Both the position numbers and the translations under genes were made by a program. Shown piece after piece: positions 1 to 5,587 of a DNA stretch of 7,838 nt; position 1 is the stretch's first letter, and the number at the start of each line of letters is the position of its first letter. The notes below the pieces were generated by a model, which did no database searches, was not told the DNA's origin, and saw only the letters and a program-made list of their open reading frames with translations. The stretch lies in the NCBI GenBank assembly GCA_946481625.1, contig CAMLOZ010000141.1, positions 1-7,838 on the forward strand, read 5' to 3'. Source of the DNA: an uncultured Haloferula sp. GTDB taxonomy: Bacteria > Verrucomicrobiota > Verrucomicrobiae > Verrucomicrobiales > Akkermansiaceae.

Positions 1-986
1 CTCGCGGCCACGAACTCGCGCGCTTGACGCGATTTCTCCACATAGAAGGGCTTCACCGTCTCATTGGCGATCTTGAGGATCTCCCCGCTCTCCACCAGCG
101 GCAATGCGATCGTCTGGCCGATGTTCGGATTCGCGAGCCCCACCACCGCGCTCAGCGAAGCCATCGCCGCGGCGATCTCCGGGTGCGCGATCACGATGCC
201 CGTGCGCGTGCCGGGCAGGCCGATCTTCGAAAGACTCAGGGTGAGGATGATGTGCTCGTCCCATACCGGCTTCGCGTCGGTGAAGATGATGTTCGGGAAA
301 GGCGCGCCGTAGGCGTTGTCGATGATCAGCGGGATGCCGTGCTTCTTTGCCAGCGCGGAGAGCCGGGCGATCTCCTCGTCGGTCAGGACGTTGCCGGTCG
401 GATTCGTCGGTCGCGAAACGCAGATCGCCGCGATGTCGTCCGTCACCTCGAGCGCGTCGAAGTCCACGCGGTATTTGAACTCGTGCGGGCCGGTCTTTTC
501 GATCTTCGGCGGCACGGCGCGGAAGAGATCACCGCAAGAGCCTTGGTTGGCGTAACCGATGTATTCGGGCACTAGCGGCAGCAGGATCTTTTTCCGCCGT
601 CCGTCCGGCATCTCGCCCGCGAGCGTGTTGAAGAGGAAGAAGAACGCGGTCTGCCCGCCGGAGGTGATCGCCACGTTTTCCGGTCCCAGCGGCCAGCCGA
701 ACTCACGGCGGAAGAGGCTCGCCAGTGCCGCGATGAAGCGCGGGTTGCCGCGCGGCGGATCGTAGTTCGCCAGCATCTTCTCCAGCGCGCCGGGCTCTGC
801 CATGATCTCCTCCATCCGGCGCCGCCAGATTGCGTTCACCTCCGGGATGTGCGCGGGCTGCCCGCCGCCAAGCATGCAGATGTCCGGGCCGCCGGAGGCG
901 AGGGCGTTGCCCAGATCCTCCATCAGTTCCTCGATGCCGCTGCCACCGGCGAGTTGCCGGCCCATGTTGGAGAATTCGTGAGTCAT
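1..986 (-). CDS. avtA: Valine-pyruvate aminotransferase AvtA (partial, C-terminus beyond the window)
   Basis: PLP-dependent fold-type I aminotransferase that moves the amino group between valine and pyruvate/alanine in the cytoplasm, at the junction of branched-chain and alanine metabolism. The minus frame is open from 986 to the window edge (328 codons). It resembles E. coli AvtA closely from memory: a GSGI..LMEDL N-terminus, MLGGGQPAHIPE (residues 38-49), NYDPPRGNP (74-82), SRPTNPTGNV (191-200), the PLP-contacting DNAYG (223-227) and the Schiff-base lysine K254 in SLSKIGLPGTRTG. The E. coli protein is about 417 residues, so roughly 90 are missing beyond position 1. Start choice: an in-frame ATG at 1037 would add 17 residues, but family length and a promoter-like sequence at 1020-1047 favour 986. 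Neither start is decisive; the 1037 ATG has a GAGAGG 10 bases upstream. Divergent from the peroxiredoxin gene. Confidence 0.93.
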   Translation of the reverse strand, partial: MTHEFSNMGRQLAGGSGIEELMEDLGNALASGGPDICMLGGGQPAHIPEVNAIWRRRMEEIMAEPGALEKMLANYDPPRGNPRFIAALASLFRREFGWPLGPENVAITSGGQTAFFFLFNTLAGEMPDGRRKKILLPLVPEYIGYANQGSCGDLFRAVPPKIEKTGPHEFKYRVDFDALEVTDDIAAICVSRPTNPTGNVLTDEEIARLSALAKKHGIPLIIDNAYGAPFPNIIFTDAKPVWDEHIILTLSLSKIGLPGTRTGIVIAHPEIAAAMASLSAVVGLANPNIGQTIALPLVESGEILKIANETVKPFYVEKSRQAREFVAA

Positions 987-999
987 GACGCGGGTGCCG

Positions 1000-1027
1000 T
1001 TGACCGGCGGGTGGGTGACCCTATAGT
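1000..1027 (+). promoter_or_regulatory. Sigma70-type promoter for the peroxiredoxin gene
   Basis: TTGACC at 1000-1005 and TATAGT at 1022-1027 are separated by 16 bp; each hexamer matches the consensus at 5 of 6 positions. Transcription would begin near 1034, giving a leader of about 28 nt before the ATG at 1062. This is the best promoter in the window by eye. It would lie inside coding sequence if avtA began at 1037, which is one reason to prefer the 986 start. Confidence 0.65.
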
Positions 1028-1047
1028 GGCCGCTCATTCAAGAACAA
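1020..1047 (-). promoter_or_regulatory. Candidate divergent promoter for avtA
   Basis: On the minus strand TTGTTC (1047-1042) and TATAGG (1025-1020) are spaced 16 bp apart and would start transcription near 1013, about 27 nt before the avtA ATG at 986. The match is weaker (3 of 6 and 4 of 6). The -10 box reuses the self-complementary CTATAG (1021-1026) of the opposing promoter, so polymerase could not occupy both at once. Confidence 0.4.
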
Positions 1048-1061
1048 CCTCTCAAATTCCC

Positions 1062-1556
1062 ATGGCCATCCAAGTCGGCGACAAAGCTCCGGATTTCACT
1101 CTCGTCACCAAAACCGCCGGAGGCCCGCAGCTCGTGAAGCTGTCCGATCTCGTCGGCAAGTCGAACATCGTCCTCCTCTTCGTGCCGATGGCGTTTACCG
1201 GCGTCTGCACCCAGGAGCTTTGCGACATCTCCGGCGGCATCGGCGAATATGAATCCCTTGATGCGAAGGTTTTCGGCATCTCCGGCGACAATCCCTTCGC
1301 GCAGGAAGCCTGGGCGCAGAAGTCCGGCATCTCCCTGCCGCTCCTCAGCGACTACGAGCACGCGGTCGCGAAGGCCTACGGCGTCGCCTATGATCAATTC
1401 CTGCCGGAAGCGAACCTCATCATGGGCGGCGTCGCCAAGCGCTCGGCCTTCGTGATCGACAAGGAAGGCGTGGTCCGCTTCGTGGACGTGAAGGAGCACC
1501 CGAAGGATTTGCCCGACTTCGCCGCGGTGAAGGCCACTTTGCAGGGGCTTTCCTGA
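1062..1556 (+). CDS. Peroxiredoxin, AhpC/TSA family (BCP/AhpE-like)
   Basis: Thiol peroxidase that reduces hydrogen peroxide and organic hydroperoxides in the cytoplasm, usually recharged by thioredoxin. The 164-residue product is the usual size for this group. It begins with the typical VGDKAPDFTL (residues 5-14). The active-site motif PxxxTxxC is at P42-MAF-T46-GV-C49, making C49 the peroxidatic cysteine. C54 lies five residues later, the C-x4-C arrangement of BCP-type enzymes, so C54 is the likely resolving cysteine. No signal peptide is seen. The frame stays open upstream to 849, but that extension lies over avtA on the other strand and the family N-terminus begins at the ATG at 1062. There is no Shine-Dalgarno sequence. 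It is expressed alone from the promoter at 1000-1027 and ends at the strong terminator at 1583. Exact subfamily and physiological reductant are not determined. Confidence 0.94.
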   Translation: MAIQVGDKAPDFTLVTKTAGGPQLVKLSDLVGKSNIVLLFVPMAFTGVCTQELCDISGGIGEYESLDAKVFGISGDNPFAQEAWAQKSGISLPLLSDYEHAVAKAYGVAYDQFLPEANLIMGGVAKRSAFVIDKEGVVRFVDVKEHPKDLPDFAAVKATLQGLS

Positions 1557-1582
1557 AACGACCGGTAAGTGGAAAAAATCGA

Positions 1583-1620
1583 AAGGCCGCGGGGATCCCG
1601 CGGCCTTCTTTATTTTTATT
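1583..1620. terminator. Bidirectional intrinsic terminator
   Basis: A perfect 11-bp GC-rich stem (1583-1593 with 1597-1607) closes a 3-nt GAT loop. On the plus strand it is followed by CTTTATTTTTATT (1608-1620). Read on the minus strand, the same stem is followed by TCGATTTTTT (1582-1573). It therefore suits both converging genes: the peroxiredoxin (stop at 1556) and the lipoprotein (stop at 1630). Confidence 0.92.
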
Positions 1621-1629
1621 GCGGGCGGT

Positions 1630-2226
1630 TCACTGCTCCACCTGCGGCTCGGCCTCATTGCCGGGCGGCAAGGGTGTCGATTGTGGCGGCGCGGGAGGCA
1701 CCGAGGGGTCTTCCAGCGACGGGACATCCGGTGCCACCGGACCTGCCGGGACTTCGGGAATGGTTGGGTCGATCACCGGCGGGATGGTGGGCACCGTGCC
1801 ATCCTGCGGCAGGGGAATCACATCACCGGTCGGCGGATAGACTTGGAACTCGTTGGCGGAGCCGACGGCGGGCAGAGCGGAATTCTGGTCGGTAACCTGG
1901 ATGGAAAGAACCCAGCCGACTTCGCCGGTGTTGAGCTCGCCCTTCAAGTAGGTGCCGTCGTCGGAAATCACCTTCATTTCGGTGTTCCCCGCGAGCTGCT
2001 TCTCGGCGGAGACATCGCCCTTCGGTCGCTTGCTGAAAAAGGCCACGTTGTCCATGTTGGTGCGAACGAAGGAGCCGGGCTTGTAACCGGAGCGGGAGGC
2101 GACGGGGGTGCGTCCGGACCCTGGCGCCACGAGCGGGTCGAAGCTACCCCCGGTCACGACTTCCCCGGTTTCGCAGGAAGCCAGGACGAGGGCGCAGGAG
2201 CCGAAAATGAGGAGATGCCGCTTCAT
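1630..2226 (-). CDS. Lipoprotein with SH3-like domain and proline-rich tail
   Basis: Not a recognised named gene. The 198-residue product starts with a short lipoprotein signal (MKRHLLIFGSCALVLASC): a basic n-region, a hydrophobic core and the lipobox L15-A16-S17-C18, so the mature protein should be acylated at C18 and anchored in the envelope. E19 after the cysteine does not suggest inner-membrane retention by the E. coli +2 Asp rule. Residues about 51-112 look like a bacterial SH3 fold: GSFVRT, then a NMDNVAFFSKRP strand, a turn, GNTEMKVIS, GTYLKGEL and the closing GEVGWV. From about residue 130 to the end the chain is rich in Pro, acidic residues and Val, with repeated VP, PP and IP steps, and is probably an extended stalk or wall-spanning tail. 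It is third in the minus-strand cluster, 37 bp after the RmlD-like gene, without a clear ribosome site. Role inferred only as envelope-associated. Confidence 0.85.
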   Translation of the reverse strand: MKRHLLIFGSCALVLASCETGEVVTGGSFDPLVAPGSGRTPVASRSGYKPGSFVRTNMDNVAFFSKRPKGDVSAEKQLAGNTEMKVISDDGTYLKGELNTGEVGWVLSIQVTDQNSALPAVGSANEFQVYPPTGDVIPLPQDGTVPTIPPVIDPTIPEVPAGPVAPDVPSLEDPSVPPAPPQSTPLPPGNEAEPQVEQ

Positions 2227-2263
2227 GAAAGTGCAGGCAAGGTGCCACGCGACCGGAGTAGGG

Positions 2264-3127
2264 TCAACGGGATATCAGTTGCGAATCCAGATGCTCCCGC
2301 AACGCCTCGCGCCAGTCCCGCGGAGCCTTGCCGAGCAGGGTTTTGAGGCGCTCCGTGGCCATCGCCGTATATCTCGGACGGGGCGCGCGAAAGGCGCTCA
2401 TCTCCGCCATTCGCAGCGGCTTCGGTGTCGGCAGATCGAGTCCCCGGCGTTCCTTCAAGTAGGCTTGGATTTCCACCGCGATGCCGTGCCAGGTCGTCAC
2501 AGGACCGCCGTTGCAAGCGTGGATAATCCCCGCCGGGCAGCCTGCGGCCAGAATTGCGGAAGTCCATTCGCACAGGTCGGTCGTGTAGGTCGGTAGCGAA
2601 TACTTGTCTGCCACCGCGGAGACCTCCTCTCCTGCCACGGCGCGATTCAGGATCAGGTCGGGAAAGGCCGGCTTCTCGGGGCCGAAAACCCAGGAAACGC
2701 GCAGCACCGCACCGCCCTCCGCCAGCACGCCGCGCTCTCCTTTTTCCTTGGTCCGGCCATAGACCGAGAGCGGGTTGGGAGGGTCGTCTTCGTGTTTCAG
2801 GCCATCTGCCACGCCATCAAAGACATAGTCGGTGCTGAAATGCAGGATTTTCCGGCCCCGGTCCCGGCAGATCTCAGCCAGCTGACGGGGGGCGGCTGCA
2901 TTGACCTGGCGTGCCAAGGCCGGGTCGTCCTCGCACTGCTCCAGCCCGGTCAAGCCACCGGGGTTCAGCAAGACGTCGAAATCCAGTCCCGCCACCTGCT
3001 CCACCGAGCGGGGATCGGCGAGGTCAACCCGGGCGCGGGGTAGCTCGATGATCTCGTGATCACGCTCCAGTCGGTCGGCCAAGGCCCGGCCGATCCGTCC
3101 CGTCGTGCCCGTGATCGCGAGGCGCAC
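2264..3127 (-). CDS. rmlD: RmlD-like sugar-nucleotide reductase (dTDP-4-dehydrorhamnose reductase family)
   Basis: Extended SDR of the RmlD family, which reduces dTDP-4-keto-6-deoxy-L-mannose to dTDP-L-rhamnose for surface glycans. The 287-residue length is normal. Seen: the nucleotide-binding TGTTGRIG (residues 6-13), HFSTDYVFDG (96-105) with T99/D100, catalytic Y123-x3-K127 in SVYGRTKEKGE, WVFGP, and the late PTYTTDL and C-terminal W-aligned helix typical of the family. Start: a GTG at 3127 gives MRLAITG..., and lies one base after the stop of the preceding gene (TGA-C-GTG). The frame is open to an ATG at 3187, but that adds 20 residues inside the previous gene. Odd: the usual NxAAYTxVDxAE segment reads NPGGLTGLEQCE (55-66), so substrate may differ. 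No rmlA, rmlB or rmlC is in view; another sugar-nucleotide reductase is the main alternative. Confidence 0.85.
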   Translation of the reverse strand: MRLAITGTTGRIGRALADRLERDHEIIELPRARVDLADPRSVEQVAGLDFDVLLNPGGLTGLEQCEDDPALARQVNAAAPRQLAEICRDRGRKILHFSTDYVFDGVADGLKHEDDPPNPLSVYGRTKEKGERGVLAEGGAVLRVSWVFGPEKPAFPDLILNRAVAGEEVSAVADKYSLPTYTTDLCEWTSAILAAGCPAGIIHACNGGPVTTWHGIAVEIQAYLKERRGLDLPTPKPLRMAEMSAFRAPRPRYTAMATERLKTLLGKAPRDWREALREHLDSQLISR

Positions 3128-3128
3128 G

Positions 3129-3440
3129 TCAGACGGCGCGGAGTTCGTCGAAATCGTCTTCGGAATAGCCCGCCCCGCCACCGGCATCGCGGATCTTCCG
3201 CAGGCGCCGGCGCGCGCCGAATTTACTCTCCGGACCGTTCACGAGATCGACCACGAAACCGACGGTGAGAGGCAGCAGCGTGGCCACGCCGAGGGCGGCG
3301 ACACCGATAGCCACGCCGCGGCGGGCATTGGGATTCATCAGGTCACCCAGGATTAGGCCGGCGGCCGCACCCAGCAGGGCCGGCGCGGCAAGCGCGGTGG
3401 CTTCGGTCCAGTCCCGTTCTCCGTCGTCGTCGGGGTTCAT
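3129..3440 (-). CDS. Small two-helix membrane protein, unknown function
   Basis: I do not recognise this 103-residue protein. It has an acidic, charged N-terminus (NPDDDGERDW), then two hydrophobic, Ala/Gly-rich segments at about residues 15-33 and 42-67 joined by a short NPNARRG turn. It ends in a basic stretch (KFGARRRLRKIR, 73-84) and an acidic tail. The basic stretch suggests both ends lie in the cytoplasm with a helical hairpin in the membrane. It is first in the minus-strand cluster and its TGA is one base from the GTG start of the RmlD-like gene, so the two are almost certainly translated from one message. A candidate promoter lies 6 nt from its ATG, leaving little or no leader. The tight coupling suggests, but does not show, a link with sugar-nucleotide or envelope work. 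Confidence 0.78.
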   Translation of the reverse strand: MNPDDDGERDWTEATALAAPALLGAAAGLILGDLMNPNARRGVAIGVAALGVATLLPLTVGFVVDLVNGPESKFGARRRLRKIRDAGGGAGYSEDDFDELRAV

Positions 3441-3446
3441 GCCGGG

Positions 3447-3475
3447 AACCTAACACTCAGCGCGACGCCACACAA
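3447..3475 (-). promoter_or_regulatory. Candidate near-leaderless promoter for the membrane protein/RmlD-like/lipoprotein cluster
   Basis: On the minus strand TTGTGT (3475-3470) and TAGGTT (3452-3447) are separated by an ideal 17 bp. Only 6 nt lie between the TAGGTT box and the ATG at 3440, so transcription would start at or next to the start codon. The hexamers are modest (3 of 6 each, but with the key TTG and TAnnnT positions). The lack of a Shine-Dalgarno sequence agrees with leaderless translation. Confidence 0.4.
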
Positions 3476-3564
3476 TCCCGGAAACGATACGCGATTGCGG
3501 GGCGCTTTTTCCATGTTTCGGTCAACCGCCGCCGGTCCCGGAGGTCTGTCGGTAGTGCCACCAG

Positions 3565-3582
3565 TTGGGAAGCGCTTGCCAA
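3565..3582. promoter_or_regulatory. 18-bp palindrome, LacI-family-type operator candidate
   Basis: TTGGGAAGCGCTTGCCAA is symmetric at 8 of 9 base pairs; only G3569/G3578 break it. The AAGCGCTT core with a central CG step is characteristic of operators bound by LacI/GalR-family repressors. It sits 53 bp before the manC ATG and about 124 bp before the divergent cluster start. No regulator gene is present in the window, so binding is inferred. Confidence 0.5.
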
Positions 3583-3620
3583 AATCGGCGATTCGCCCTT
3601 TCCCCGCCCTGCGGAGGCGT

Positions 3621-3626
3621 TAGGCT
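3621..3626 (+). promoter_or_regulatory. Candidate -10 box (TAGGCT) for manC
   Basis: TAGGCT lies 9 nt before the manC ATG, within GTTAGGCTCC. This resembles GTTAGGTTCC at the same relative place before the opposing gene (minus strand, 3454-3445). No convincing -35 hexamer is seen 16-18 bp upstream (CTTTCC at 3598-3603 is poor), so this rests on similarity to the opposing element. Confidence 0.3.
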
Positions 3627-3635
3627 CCTCCGGCA

Positions 3636-4718
3636 ATGCCCGACGCTGCCTCCACCTACGCCCTGATCCTTGCCGGAGGGTCCGGCACCCGTTTCTGGCC
3701 CCTCAGCCGGAACGCCAAGCCGAAACAGCTTCTGAACCTCTTCGGTGACGCGACTCTCCTCGAGCAGGCGATCCAGCGCCTCGAAGGGCTGGTGCCGCTG
3801 GAGAACATCCTGATCCTGACCAATGCGCAGCAGGAGGCGGCGGTGCGGCAGGTGGCCTCGAAACTCCCGGCCGGAAATATCTTCGCCGAGCCCGCGAAGC
3901 GCGATACCGCTCCGGCGGTCGCCCTCGGGATCGGTCTTGTGGCGGCCCGGAATCCGGACGCGGTGATGATCGTTTTGCCCGCGGACCAGTTGATCCGTGA
4001 CACGGCGGCCTTCCAGTCCGTCATGAAGGATGCGATCGCCACGGCGGAAAAATCTGACGGTCTCGTCACCATCGGGATCAAGCCGACCTGGCCCTGTCCT
4101 TCCTACGGGTACATCGAGCGCGGCCAGCGCGCCACGATCCCCGGTCTCCACTGCGAGCAGATGCCTGCGGAAGTGAAGCGCTTCCGCGAAAAGCCGAGCA
4201 CCGAGCTCGCCGAGCAATTCCTTTCGCAGGGCGGCTTCTGCTGGAACGCCGGGATGTTCGTGTGGACGATCCCGAATGTCATCCGCGAGCTGAGCACCCA
4301 CCAGCCGGAACTCGCGTCCTTCGTTTCGGAACTCCGCCGCTCGCCCGATGTCGCCGCCACCGTGGCCGCGCAGTTCCCCAAGCTCACCCCGATCTCCATC
4401 GATTACGGCCTCATGGAAAAGGCCAAGCGCGTCCTCAATATCGAGGCGACCTTCGATTGGGACGACGTGGGGTCATGGCTCTCCGTCGCGAACTACCTCG
4501 AAACCGCCGGTAGCGACAATCGCGTCAATGCTCCGATCTCGGAGATCGATTCGGAGAACAACGTCGTCTTCAATGCGCGCAAGGGCTCGCACATCGCGCT
4601 GCTCGGCGTGGATGACCTGATCATCGTGCAGACGGACGATGCGCTGCTGATCGCGAACCGGCATCAGGCGGATGCGATCAAGAAGCTCGCCGACAAGCTG
4701 CCGCCGGAGTTGTTGTGA
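3636..4718 (+). CDS. manC: Mannose-1-phosphate guanylyltransferase
   Basis: Makes GDP-mannose from mannose 1-phosphate and GTP in the cytoplasm, feeding mannosylated or fucosylated surface glycans. The 360-residue product has the full nucleotidyltransferase signature LAGGSGTRFWPLSR..PKQ (residues 12-31), a metal-site PAD (D117), FREKPS (183-188), WNAGMFVW (203-210), SIDYGLMEKA (254-263) and DWDDVGSW (274-281). It is the short, monofunctional form: about 360 residues, lacking the C-terminal phosphomannose isomerase cupin of the ~470-residue bifunctional ManC/AlgA enzymes. The region after about residue 295 would be the left-handed beta-helix end. The usual PADH reads PADQ (115-118). There is no Shine-Dalgarno at normal distance; a GGAGG 18 nt upstream is paired with CCTCC in a small hairpin (3613-3631). 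Divergent from the RmlD-like cluster, which fits a shared nucleotide-sugar role. Confidence 0.95.
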   Translation: MPDAASTYALILAGGSGTRFWPLSRNAKPKQLLNLFGDATLLEQAIQRLEGLVPLENILILTNAQQEAAVRQVASKLPAGNIFAEPAKRDTAPAVALGIGLVAARNPDAVMIVLPADQLIRDTAAFQSVMKDAIATAEKSDGLVTIGIKPTWPCPSYGYIERGQRATIPGLHCEQMPAEVKRFREKPSTELAEQFLSQGGFCWNAGMFVWTIPNVIRELSTHQPELASFVSELRRSPDVAATVAAQFPKLTPISIDYGLMEKAKRVLNIEATFDWDDVGSWLSVANYLETAGSDNRVNAPISEIDSENNVVFNARKGSHIALLGVDDLIIVQTDDALLIANRHQADAIKKLADKLPPELL

Positions 4719-4729
4719 GAGGGGGGCGG

Positions 4730-5440
4730 TCAACATTTCACCGTCTTCCGCTTCTTCCCGAGATTCCCGTGCGCCTGCATCTTCCGGATGTAGGCTGCGG
4801 CGTCCGGCATCTTGCAATTGTTGTTCCCGAGATCCGCGGTGACGGGTCCGATCTCTTCCGCGGTCCGGATCGCGAGGTCGGTAAGCGGCACCACGTAGCC
4901 GCCCGTGCAGATCATAAAGTTGTTCATCGCATAGCGGACCGCGTCCGGAGCCTTGTGGATGTTCTTTTTCATCCGCTGCAGGAGCTTCTTTAGTTCGGCG
5001 AGATCCAGATCGGCATCGTCCTTCAGTGCGACTAGACCGGAGAGCGTGGACCAACCCGCCGCGGCGATCAGCGGCTTGTCCGAATCGATCCACTTCAATG
5101 CCATTTCATGCCCGTGCGGGCTCCCGGCGGCCACCCATGCCACGGTCGCACCGGAAAGCGAGCCGGCGTAGGCGTTTTCTACCCATCGCTGCAGGTCCTG
5201 CCGGGTCATCCGCGTGTCGTCCGAGATCAGCCCGGCGAGGTACATGGCGTCGTAGTTGCCGCTGTCGTAGAGATCGAGCGCGAGTTGGTGGTCCTTCTTG
5301 ATCCGCTTCACGATCTTCTTCATGTCGCCGATCTTCACCCCGAAGCAGGGCTCCTTCACTCCGTGGTTTTTCATCATCATCCGCTTGTAGCTTTCGCTGC
5401 CGAGCGGTTCCAATTCGGCGAGGATTTCACGGGCATTCAT
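4730..5440 (-). CDS. AlkD-like DNA alkylation repair family protein (HEAT-like repeats)
   Basis: All-helical 236-residue protein of the DNA alkylation repair family (PF08713 type), whose studied members bind DNA with HEAT-like repeats and some excise 3- and 7-alkylpurines. Family features seen: HGVKEPCFGVKIGDMKKIVKRIKKDH (from residue 26), LAGLISDD (68-75), AVRYAMNNF (167-175) and the C-terminal NNNCKMPDAAAYIRK...GKKRK (206-232) typical of the subgroup common in environmental bacteria. Start: ATG at 5440 gives MNAREILAELEPLGS, a normal length. The frame is open to about 5761, but that extension is antisense to the GH16 gene and looks non-coding. By eye the Trp/Asp residues used by B. cereus AlkD are not evident, so glycosylase activity is uncertain. 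Convergent with manC, 11 bp between stops and no terminator seen. No Shine-Dalgarno. Confidence 0.87.
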   Translation of the reverse strand: MNAREILAELEPLGSESYKRMMMKNHGVKEPCFGVKIGDMKKIVKRIKKDHQLALDLYDSGNYDAMYLAGLISDDTRMTRQDLQRWVENAYAGSLSGATVAWVAAGSPHGHEMALKWIDSDKPLIAAAGWSTLSGLVALKDDADLDLAELKKLLQRMKKNIHKAPDAVRYAMNNFMICTGGYVVPLTDLAIRTAEEIGPVTADLGNNNCKMPDAAAYIRKMQAHGNLGKKRKTVKC

Positions 5441-5472
5441 GACGGAGGGCGCGTTGGGTTCAATGGATGTAG

Positions 5473-5518
5473 GGGGAAGCGATCCTCCCCAATCAAGCGG
5501 AGTTTGAACCGCTTCCCC
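5473..5518. repeat. Inverted repeat in the divergent alkD-like/GH16 control region
   Basis: A 9-bp inverted repeat, GGGGAAGCG (5473-5481) with CGCTTCCCC (5510-5518), spans 28 bp. Inside it lie two competing smaller dyads: GGGGA..TCCCC (5473-5490) and GCGG..CCGC (5497-5512). It lies 33 bp upstream of the alkD-like ATG and 69 bp upstream of the GH16 ATG. It may be an operator or an mRNA hairpin; no T-tract follows, so it is not an intrinsic terminator. I find no convincing -10/-35 pair for either gene here. Confidence 0.45.
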
Positions 5519-5587
5519 TGAAATGAGGAGTCGATTTCGCGCCGGTTCTCCGAAACCTTTTTGTTCTCGCCCGCGTTTCTCCCGCTG

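Noticed and set aside
24..575. Plus-strand 183-codon open frame at the left end
   Set aside because: It is antisense to avtA, whose minus-strand product matches the AvtA family throughout; the plus frame is Arg/His-rich shadow sequence of GC-rich DNA.
849..1061. N-terminal extension of the peroxiredoxin frame
   Set aside because: It overlaps avtA in antisense, spans the promoter at 1000-1027 and has no family counterpart; the peroxiredoxin fold starts at the ATG at 1062.
2239..2267. TTGACC (minus, 2267-2262) as a separate promoter for the lipoprotein gene
   Set aside because: The hexamer overlaps the RmlD-like stop codon and the element 17 bp on is CACCTT, a poor -10; read-through from the upstream gene is simpler.
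3613..3617. GGAGG as the manC ribosome site
   Set aside because: It is 18 nt from the ATG, beyond the normal range, and can be sequestered in a hairpin.
3522..4301. Minus-strand 259-codon frame
   Set aside because: It is antisense to the strongly supported manC and rich in Arg/Gly/His, a typical shadow frame.
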